11,600 bases of DNA from Planctomycetota bacterium (GTDB taxonomy: Bacteria > Planctomycetota > Phycisphaerae > UBA1845). Below are positions 7,701 through 11,600 of the stretch, one piece after another. Every line of letters begins with the position of its first letter. The stretch's first letter is position 1. The stretch lies in contig JAJRUK010000212.1 in the NCBI GenBank assembly GCA_024277835.1, positions 1-11,600 on the forward strand, given 5' to 3'. Both the position numbers and the translations under genes were made by a program. Under the pieces are notes generated by a model. It made no database searches, was not told the DNA's origin, and saw only the letters and a program-made list of their open reading frames with translations.

Positions 7701-7899
7701 TATCGAAGTTGCCCACCGCGTTGCGAATGGAGAGCAATCGCGCCGAAAGACCGATGAACGCCGTCCGTTGAACGTCAAGCGCTTGAATGCGCTGTTGAAG
7801 CGTCGCAACGGGTCGCTCTTCGATCGAAATGAGCTGATTGATCAGCTCCGTCGTATTGATCCCGGAGACAAGTCCAATACCGCTACTAATTCCAGCCAT
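4786..7899 (-). CDS. fliD: flagellar filament cap protein FliD (unusually long)
   Basis: A 1037-residue hook-associated protein 2, which would sit at the filament tip and assist folding of exported flagellin subunits. The N-terminus is the FliD_N domain (about 3-105; GIGLVSGINTTELINQLISIEERPV region). The C-terminus, about 790-1025, is FliD_C, with DVDSIVNSIQSFVDAYNGL (846-864), SRLQFDETRFREAL (926-939) and a terminal helical segment (about 980-1030). FliD proteins are commonly about 450-700 residues; the excess is a middle region, about 145-721, with four repeats of about 100 residues. Each begins L(N/R)(G/N)GxG(V/I) and carries a DVIxAIN-like core, the flagellin hook IN-type motif. The start ATG (7897-7899) has GAGAGG ten bases upstream. 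No signal peptide is expected, since export is through the flagellar secretion system. It lies between flagellin A and fliS on the same strand, with a sigma-28-like promoter upstream. Confidence 0.95.
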   Translation of the reverse strand: MAGISSGIGLVSGINTTELINQLISIEERPVATLQQRIQALDVQRTAFIGLSARLLSIRNAVGNFDKSSFFKQFSATSSNESVLVARASERTLPGSARLRVFSLVSNNSLITRGFADTDQSSVGVGTISIELGNGRVNGGTDLDALNGGRGVRRGVIQITDRAGESTEIDLRRAFTVEDVIEAINASDAIDVRASVTGVGSNGATGDRLVIEDVSDGSGKLIVADVSGGSTAKDLGIAGSVNSGRIDGSNVIQLTMDALLSSLNDGNGVDRLTALGRTGSDLSFSTNLGDFDVLLTDALKRSADLRTLNNGDGIRTGVIRITDRTGASAEVDLTNAITVLDVETAINDAGLSVKATVVNSQLQLTETTDVPARIEGDDRPLPLFKVEDVTGNLAEDFGIAEETEEGSIIGRDVSRVSTIGDVIRAINYASGNDGLVNASISADGKGITLRALGFDNQVTVSQGQDDSGRVSQTALDLGLKDVTFSTNDPFISQRLVSGLNTTLLRTLNGGSGVDAGVVSFTDGLNQTASIDFSSAETVQDVIDLINSADSLGLAASVSSSGSGISIRDESGGSGTVRISDTSGRLAQQLNIAGTHEATARGTIESGNLQRQYISRQTLLSDLRGGAGISSGSFELIDSKGQFHIVNLTDQTTNVGGVIDAINAAGGGTITARINDNGDGILVSDSADGSLPLKIEDRDGGTTAAQLQLAGTSKEGENSIDGSYEFRVTTGPGTTLEDLAGELASLGAGISVSVLNDGGSINPYSLSITSGVAGRRGALVIDSTGLDLGLETLARAQDAVVSVSLGEGASSRLVTSSSNTLDDIIPGVSIELLSTSEEDVEITANQDVDSIVNSIQSFVDAYNGLQADINDATSFNSDTFERGPLFGDAVPDQIRNRLQRTMTRQIQGVPVAMSRMFQVGIRVGAGSRLQFDETRFREALAESPELVEDLFGRAETGFGAVIQETLDGLTDDFDGLLTRKDGLLGDQQEVLNERIARLNLLIAGKRQRLERQFVGLETALASLQGQQNALNQLTQIRG
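5737..7467 (-). repeat. four IN-type domain repeats inside fliD
   Basis: At protein level the middle of FliD repeats a block at residues 145-248, 307-410, 505-606 and 619-721 (DNA 7156-7467, 6670-6981, 6082-6387 and 5737-6045). Each block runs LNGGxGVxxGxIxITD, then a DVIxAIN-like core (EDVIEAIN, LDVETAIN, QDVIDLIN, GGVIDAIN), then an acidic GSG-type turn, then a DLGIAG-like segment (DLGIAG, DFGIAE, QLNIAG, QLQLAG). Extra half-blocks lie between them: LNDGNGV at 263 and TIGDVIRAIN at 418. The copies are diverged at DNA level, so the expansion looks old. Confidence 0.8.
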
Positions 7900-7909
7900 G
7901 TCAATTCGA

Positions 7910-7915
7910 CCTCTC
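7910..7915 (-). promoter_or_regulatory. Shine-Dalgarno of fliD
   Basis: GAGAGG on the - strand, ten bases before the ATG at 7899, supports that start. Confidence 0.6.
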
Positions 7916-7927
7916 GCGTCAGCCAGC

Positions 7928-7946
7928 GCGGATCAACTCAATCCGC
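7928..7946 (-). promoter_or_regulatory. leader hairpin upstream of fliD Shine-Dalgarno
   Basis: GCGGAT (7928-7933) is complementary to ATCCGC (7941-7946) around a 7-nt loop. It lies 28 bases upstream of the fliD start, beyond the Shine-Dalgarno. A six-pair stem is weak evidence on its own; it is listed because both flagellin genes have a hairpin in a comparable place. Confidence 0.3.
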
Positions 7947-7989
7947 TTTGCACCATGCGCAATTCCGGCGCGCCGATTCTCACCTGAAA

Positions 7990-8011
7990 TTATCGGCTAC
8001 TCGAATCAAAC
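7990..8011 (-). promoter_or_regulatory. sigma-28 (FliA)-type promoter candidate for fliD
   Basis: On the - strand GCCGATAA (7997-7990) matches the flagellar sigma-28 -10 consensus at all eight positions. GTTT (8011-8008), the 3' half of the -35 consensus TAAAGTTT, stands ten bases upstream, one base short of the usual 11; the 5' half of the -35 does not match. It is about 90 bases before fliD, in the right direction, and late flagellar genes are classic sigma-28 targets. The consensus comes from proteobacteria and Bacillus, so its use here is inferred. Confidence 0.5.
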
Positions 8012-8092
8012 GGCTCGATCGACTGAACTCTCCTTCGCAGGCGCAAGACTCGCGCACGCACGCGCAATCGTTGACCATTTCGGAGGCTGCGA

Positions 8093-8121
8093 CGTTGAAT
8101 TCAACGCAAGAGTTGCGCAAC
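8093..8121. other. two adjacent palindromes downstream of flagellin A
   Basis: CGTTGAATTCAACG (8093-8106) and GTTGCGCAAC (8112-8121) are both perfect palindromes, five bases apart, 29 bases beyond the flagellin A stop. On the - strand they come after a pyrimidine-rich tract (8129-8149) rather than before one, so they do not form a standard intrinsic terminator. They could be a 3' stabilising or processing structure, or a protein-binding site for the fliD promoter region. Confidence 0.45.
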
Positions 8122-8149
8122 GGTGGAGAAGAAACGAAAAAAGAAAAAT

Positions 8150-9601
8150 CTATCCGCCAAGAAGTGAGAGCACCAAGTTCGGCAGCGAGTTCGCAATCTG
8201 CAACGCGCTCTGCGTGCCCTGAACCAGAACCTGCACCCGCGTCAGCGCGGAAACTTCCTCGGCGATGTCCGCATCCCGGATCAGTGACTCAGAAGCTGTC
8301 ACGTTTTCAAGCGTAATGCTTTGACTGTCGATCGATGGCTGAATCTGATTCTTGTAAACCGCGCCGAGACGCCCGCGATACGATGCGATCTGATCGATCG
8401 CCTCGGTCACGATCGACTGAGCCGTCGAGAAATTCTTGGTGCCCAGGTCGTTCCCTTGACCCGACCGCAATGAGAAGAGTCGCCCCGTACTGGGGTTTCC
8501 AAGATAGCCCGTCGAGGTCGAGGTGAACCCGACGCGAAGTTGCCCGCTCGATTTGACTTCCGGACCGACCTGAAAAATGGACCCGCCACCGGTCACCTCA
8601 AACGACGCCGACGAAAGCGTCTGGGCAAACACCTGCGTCATCGTAAACTTCGCATCGATCCCGTTCGACCGAACCGTTGCAAAAAGACCCCTCGCGGACC
8701 CGACCTGCCCGTCAATAATCACCTTAGCGTCGCGCCCCGTATCGCGCAGCGACTGAAATTCGTTCTTTGCTACAAAGTTCCCGCCGAGCGGCTCCACAGA
8801 CACAAACGCATCCGCACCCAGGGTCGTACTGTTTAGGAGCAGCGCGCTTGCCACGCCCGTAACACCAGCCGCCGACACAACCGCAGAAACACCGGTCCCC
8901 GCCGTCAGACTATTGATCGCAGTACGAACATCCGCCAGCGTCGCCCCCGACGCAAATGACAACACCTGCGACCCGAGCGACCCCCGAATCTCTACCGTCG
9001 AAGCAGAGAGCGTCGATGTACCAGAAGCGTTCAACCCAACTAGCGCAACCTGCGCCGTCAGAGCGGACTGCGTGACCTTGATATCAACCGTACGCGTCTG
9101 ACCCTGCGGAAGAAGAACCGAAAACAAAGACGCACCCGTAATCGCAGCCGTCGGTAACGCGGAAATATTGTACGACTGACTCCCGTCAAGAAGCTTGCGA
9201 CCTGCGAAGCGCGTCGTGTTGGAAATGCGATCAATGCTGTTTAGAATCGAATCGATCTGAAGCTGATTGGCTTCAACCTCCGCATCGGACAGCCCGCCCT
9301 CGTTGGCCGTCTGAATAACCAGCTCCTGAAGGTCAAGCAAGAGCGCCGACGTTTCGTTCAGCGCCCCTTCGGCTGTCGTGACGACGTTGGCAGCGCGCGA
9401 CGAATTTTCGATCGCCTGCTGAAGCGAACGCATTTCCGAACGAAGACGCTCCGAAACAATCAGCCCCGCCGGGTCATCGCGACCTCGATTGATGCGCAAA
9501 CCTGTGCTCAGACGCTCAAGACGAACGCCAAGATCATCTTGATTGCGCACCAGACGATTGAGCGCCTTGATCGCGGGTACATTTGTGTTGATTCGACTCA
9601 T
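8150..9601 (-). CDS. fliC: flagellin A (filament subunit)
   Basis: A 483-residue flagellin, a filament subunit exported through the flagellar type III system. The conserved D0/D1 helices are at both ends: N-terminal about 1-140 (MSRINTNVPAIKALNRL, ERLSTGLRIN, DDPAGLIVSE) and C-terminal about 390-483 (AIDQIASYRGRLGAVYKN, ASESLIRDADIAEEVSALTR). It ends in a hydrophobic SLLGG, the region a FliS chaperone would bind. The central part, about 141-385, is a variable, beta-rich surface domain with an IN-type segment (IRGSLGSQVLSFASGATLADVRTAIN, 205-230). The ATG at 9599-9601 is chosen over an upstream in-frame start because it gives the canonical flagellin N-terminus and has AAGGAAG (9607-9613) before it. 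It is closely related to flagellin B upstream (best match at both ends and around the IN segment), so the pair looks like an old duplication. A strong terminator separates them, implying its own promoter. Confidence 0.96.
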   Translation of the reverse strand: MSRINTNVPAIKALNRLVRNQDDLGVRLERLSTGLRINRGRDDPAGLIVSERLRSEMRSLQQAIENSSRAANVVTTAEGALNETSALLLDLQELVIQTANEGGLSDAEVEANQLQIDSILNSIDRISNTTRFAGRKLLDGSQSYNISALPTAAITGASLFSVLLPQGQTRTVDIKVTQSALTAQVALVGLNASGTSTLSASTVEIRGSLGSQVLSFASGATLADVRTAINSLTAGTGVSAVVSAAGVTGVASALLLNSTTLGADAFVSVEPLGGNFVAKNEFQSLRDTGRDAKVIIDGQVGSARGLFATVRSNGIDAKFTMTQVFAQTLSSASFEVTGGGSIFQVGPEVKSSGQLRVGFTSTSTGYLGNPSTGRLFSLRSGQGNDLGTKNFSTAQSIVTEAIDQIASYRGRLGAVYKNQIQPSIDSQSITLENVTASESLIRDADIAEEVSALTRVQVLVQGTQSALQIANSLPNLVLSLLGG

Positions 9602-9606
9602 CGTGT

Positions 9607-9613
9607 CTTCCTT
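9607..9613 (-). promoter_or_regulatory. Shine-Dalgarno of flagellin A
   Basis: AAGGAAG on the - strand, with its GGAAG core five bases before the ATG at 9601. It decides against the longer frame starting at 9646, which would begin upstream of this site. Confidence 0.7.
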
Positions 9614-9623
9614 GACAGGCGAT

Positions 9624-9639
9624 CGGGAAACCTTTCCCG
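9624..9639 (-). promoter_or_regulatory. leader hairpin upstream of flagellin A
   Basis: CGGGAAA (9624-9630) and TTTCCCG (9633-9639) are exact complements with two bases between; in RNA this would be a six-pair stem with a tetraloop. It ends 22 bases before the start codon, just beyond the Shine-Dalgarno, the same distance as in flagellin B. A role in message stability or translation control is inferred. Confidence 0.5.
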
Positions 9640-9671
9640 CGAGCAACTACGCCACCGTGTGTAGTCTGCGC

Positions 9672-9686
9672 CCAAACTGAGTCGCC
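9672..9686 (-). promoter_or_regulatory. shared flagellin upstream box, copy A
   Basis: On the - strand GGCGACTCAGTTTGG, 70 bases before flagellin A. It differs at one base from the copy 140 bases before flagellin B (11481-11495). The AGTTT part resembles the 3' half of a sigma-28 -35 box, but no GCCGATAA-like -10 follows at the usual spacing. It could be part of a promoter or an operator. Confidence 0.45.
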
Positions 9687-9728
9687 CCGCGCGTCGCGCA
9701 CGGTGCAACTGTTTTTCGACCGATAATA

Positions 9729-9758
9729 CGACCCGCTTGAAAAGCCCCCGACGGACGG
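9729..9758. promoter_or_regulatory. shared 11-nt words upstream of flagellin A
   Basis: CGACCCGCTTG (9729-9739) and CCGACGGACGG (9748-9758) on the + strand. Both words recur upstream of flagellin B at 11397-11418, the first in the same orientation, the second inverted. The segment lies between the flagellin B terminator and the flagellin A leader, where flagellin A's promoter must be. Confidence 0.35.
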
Positions 9759-9776
9759 ACCCCGCCCTTTGGACAC

Positions 9777-9814
9777 AAAAAAGCGTGCCGAGCGTCGTAA
9801 AACGCCCGGCACGC
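9777..9814 (-). terminator. intrinsic terminator of flagellin B
   Basis: On the - strand GCGTGCCGGGCGT (9814-9802) pairs with ACGCTCGGCACGC (9795-9783), 13 positions with one mismatch, around a 6-nt loop, followed at once by six Ts (9782-9777). It starts 32 bases after the flagellin B stop. This is a textbook Rho-independent terminator and should end most flagellin B transcripts. Confidence 0.93.
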
Positions 9815-9846
9815 CGGAAAAACTCAGATTAAGGGATCCTTGAAGG

Positions 9847-11340
9847 CTACCCCAGTAGCGCCAGGGCGTTCTGCGGAATCGAGTTCGAAAGCTGCAATAC
9901 CGTCGTCGAGGAGTTCACAAGGATCTGAGCACGCGTCAGATTCGACGTCTCAACCGCGAAGTCAGCGTCACGAATCGCACTCTCGGCCGCAACGGTATTC
10001 TCACGGGCCACTTCGAGCGAGTTAATCGTTCGCCGCAGCGTATCCTTCTGGAACGTACCCAACCGACCTCGCAACGTCGCGATTTGACTGATCGCCTCGC
10101 GGACGATCCGCTGCGACTTGGTAAAGTTCTTACTCGAAAGGTCGTTCGCCTGACCCGATTTGAGCGTTTGGAGGAAACCAACTTTCTTGTCGCCCAGTTT
10201 GGCAGCCGCAACCTCGTCGATTCCGATCGTTTCAAGACCGGCAAGTCCGACCGTCGGTGAAATCGCAAAACGAGCACCACCGCCAGTGATTTCAAACGTC
10301 GTCGTACCGCCGGTCGTTCCGCCAAAACCAGAAGTCAGTTTCAGGTCCAGTGAAAGCGAACCCGCCCGCACCGACGCGTTTAGACCATCCACGATCGCGT
10401 TAGTCCCGTTGATCGTAACCGTTCCGTTGACGCCCTTGTCCTCAGCGGTCGCCGCCTGCGACGAAAACGCCGTCGTGTTGTTTTCAAGAACCGTCAGCGA
10501 AATGAACGCGTCTTTACCGTATGCCGTGCTCTGCAACAGAAGCGAAGACGCCCCCCCCGACGCCGCCGAAGCAGTCGCCGAAACGCCCGTCAGATCTTTC
10601 GCTGAGTTGATCGCTGTCACGATGTCAGCGGTGGACGTTCCAGAAGCAAAACTCAGAACTTCGCTGCCGAGATTGCCACGTACTTGTATCGTCGTTGAAG
10701 ATGCAAGCGTTCCGTTGATCTCGTTCGTACCGGTCCCGGTCGTGCCAGCGAGGACCGTACTAAGAACCGCCACCTCGGACTTGGCGACGACGTTGATCAC
10801 GACGTTGCGGAAAGAACCGTTCGGGATTTTCGCCGCGTTAATCTGGACCTTGTCCAGGTCGGTCAGCGCCGCACCCGTAGATTCCGTGACATTAACGCCC
10901 GACGTCGTAAACGCCAGCGATCCGTTCAAGAGCTTCTTGTCGCCGAACACCGTCCCCTCAGCGAGACGATCGATCGACTGAAGAATGTTATCAATCTGGA
11001 GTTGGTTCGCGTCGATTTCGCCTGGCGTGAGACCCGCTTCGTTCGCTGACTGATCGACGAGGTTTTCGAGATCAAGAAGCAAAGAACTCACTTCCTGAAG
11101 CCCACCCTCCGCGACCGCAACGATCGTATCGGCGCGATTCGCGTTGCCAATCGCGGTCGATATCGCACGGATGTTCGATCGCAACGTCTCCGATGCGATC
11201 AAACCCGCAGGATCGTCCTTGCCGCTATTGATCCTCAACCCCGTGCTCAACCTCTCGAGCGCTGTGTTGAGCGACAGGTTGTTGAGTCGCACAGCTCGCC
11301 GTGCCACAATCGCCTGAACATTCGTGTTGATCCGACTCAT
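9847..11340 (-). CDS. fliC: flagellin B (filament subunit)
   Basis: A 497-residue flagellin. N-terminal D0/D1, about 1-140: MSRINTNVQAIVARRAV, ERLSTGLRINSGKDDPAGLI. C-terminal D1/D0, about 400-497: AISQIATLRGRLGTFQKD, AAESAIRDADFAVETSNLTR, ending NALALLG. The central domain, about 141-395, is threonine-, glycine- and alanine-rich with an IN-type segment (VRGNLGSEVLSFASGTSTADIVTAIN, 220-245) matching that of flagellin A. A glycine/threonine-rich turn stands at 338-347. The ATG at 11338-11340 gives the canonical start; GGAGG lies 11 bases upstream. It has its own terminator and is the first flagellar gene in the window. The segment LLLDLENLVDQSANEAGL (86-103) covers the region that in proteobacterial flagellins is recognised by TLR5. 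It differs here from the enterobacterial LQRxRELxVQ pattern, as it also does in flagellin A. The symbol fliC is generic; which copy is the major subunit cannot be told. Confidence 0.96.
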   Translation of the reverse strand: MSRINTNVQAIVARRAVRLNNLSLNTALERLSTGLRINSGKDDPAGLIASETLRSNIRAISTAIGNANRADTIVAVAEGGLQEVSSLLLDLENLVDQSANEAGLTPGEIDANQLQIDNILQSIDRLAEGTVFGDKKLLNGSLAFTTSGVNVTESTGAALTDLDKVQINAAKIPNGSFRNVVINVVAKSEVAVLSTVLAGTTGTGTNEINGTLASSTTIQVRGNLGSEVLSFASGTSTADIVTAINSAKDLTGVSATASAASGGASSLLLQSTAYGKDAFISLTVLENNTTAFSSQAATAEDKGVNGTVTINGTNAIVDGLNASVRAGSLSLDLKLTSGFGGTTGGTTTFEITGGGARFAISPTVGLAGLETIGIDEVAAAKLGDKKVGFLQTLKSGQANDLSSKNFTKSQRIVREAISQIATLRGRLGTFQKDTLRRTINSLEVARENTVAAESAIRDADFAVETSNLTRAQILVNSSTTVLQLSNSIPQNALALLG

Positions 11341-11351
11341 CCTAGTCCATG

Positions 11352-11356
11352 CCTCC
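11352..11356 (-). promoter_or_regulatory. Shine-Dalgarno of flagellin B
   Basis: GGAGG on the - strand, 11 bases before the ATG at 11340, a rather long spacing. A further AGG touches the start codon. Confidence 0.55.
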
Positions 11357-11362
11357 AAAAGC

Positions 11363-11375
11363 GCCGGAAACCGGC
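11363..11375 (-). promoter_or_regulatory. leader hairpin upstream of flagellin B
   Basis: GCCGG (11363-11367) and CCGGC (11371-11375) form a perfect five-pair GC stem with a 3-nt loop, ending 22 bases before the start codon, the same distance as in flagellin A. The two sequences are unrelated, so only the position is conserved. Confidence 0.4.
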
Positions 11376-11396
11376 TCGCCGTATCCGAAGGACTCC

Positions 11397-11418
11397 CCGT
11401 CCGTCGGCGACCCGCTTG
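11397..11418. promoter_or_regulatory. shared 11-nt words upstream of flagellin B
   Basis: On the + strand CCGTCCGTCGG (11397-11407) abuts CGACCCGCTTG (11408-11418). The second word is identical and in the same orientation at 9729-9739; the first is the reverse complement of 9748-9758. They could be binding sites common to both flagellin genes, or a remnant of the duplication with a local inversion. Confidence 0.35.
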
Positions 11419-11480
11419 CGGTACTGTGTAGCCGCATCGTCGTGCTGGCTACGGGCTAATTCTCGCGTTACGACTCACTT

Positions 11481-11495
11481 CCAAACCGAGTCGCC
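11481..11495 (-). promoter_or_regulatory. shared flagellin upstream box, copy B
   Basis: On the - strand GGCGACTCGGTTTGG, 140 bases before flagellin B, 14 of 15 bases identical to the copy at 9672-9686. The rest of 11496-11600 shows no gene and no recognisable signal. Confidence 0.45.
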
Positions 11496-11600
11496 GAGAC
11501 ACTCGCGAAGTTCTTGTGTCCCGTCTAACAGCGTTACAATCACAAACCGTTGATCCACCCGTCCTCTGCCCCCCGGCTCTGTTTCGTGGCCAAACCCTCA

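Noticed and set aside
9713..9740. TCAAG ... GTCGAAAA as a sigma-28 promoter for flagellin A
   Set aside because: Only 6 of 8 bases match at -10 and 4 of 8 at -35 with a 12-base spacer; too weak to call, though it lies in the right place.
9774..9790. Sigma-54-like GGCACG ... TTG on the - strand upstream of flagellin A
   Set aside because: It is the arm and T-run of the flagellin B terminator, and the -12 GC dinucleotide is missing (TG instead).
10160..10981. 273-residue + strand open frame opposite flagellin B
   Set aside because: It mirrors the low-complexity central domain of flagellin; no start signal and no recognisable domain.
1..11600. tRNA, rRNA or transposase genes
   Set aside because: None was recognised on either strand.

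Overview
The window looks like a chromosomal segment from a member of the Planctomycetota, most likely a Phycisphaerae-type lineage. Three things suggest this: a small protein opening with the paired-CxxC zinc ribbon 'CGYRLRGLP...CPECG' that I associate with that phylum, long flagellins starting MSRINTNV with a beta-rich central insert, and a very long FliD. The assignment is inference from protein style; no rRNA or other marker is present. Base composition is moderately GC-rich and looks uniform, with no obvious foreign block except one palindromic repeat.

Layout. Positions 1-2114 (+ strand) hold the end of a probable adaptor gene, a MacB/LolD-type ABC ATPase and a MacB/FtsX-type permease: a membrane-fusion-protein-dependent exporter operon. 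Convergent to it, on the - strand, lie a zinc-ribbon membrane protein of unknown function (2143-2718) and an exported TPR protein (2814-3851). A 127-bp nested palindromic element (3863-3989) sits just upstream of the TPR gene. The rest is a flagellar filament block, all on the - strand, in transcription order: flagellin B (9847-11340), flagellin A (8150-9601), fliD (4786-7899), fliS (4126-4644).

How the genes work together. The two flagellins would build the filament. FliD would cap its tip and promote flagellin folding, and FliS would chaperone flagellin in the cytoplasm before export. Flagellin B ends in a strong intrinsic terminator (9777-9814), so flagellin A should have its own promoter. 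The two flagellin upstream regions share a 15-nt box (14 of 15 identical) and two further 11-nt words. fliD has a perfect sigma-28-type -10 box upstream. Both flagellins and fliD carry small hairpins just upstream of their Shine-Dalgarno sequences, and in the two flagellins these lie at the same distance (22 nt) from the start codon.

Novelty. I see no clearly undescribed multi-gene system. The most unusual points are the 1037-residue FliD with four internal repeats of about 100 residues, an IN-type repeat shared between cap protein and filament proteins, a 12-bp minisatellite extending the FliS C-terminus, the nested REPIN/MITE-like element, and the paired leader architecture of the flagellin genes. 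No intergenic stretch exceeds 300 bases; the five between 140 and 275 bases are covered by the regulatory and repeat entries.
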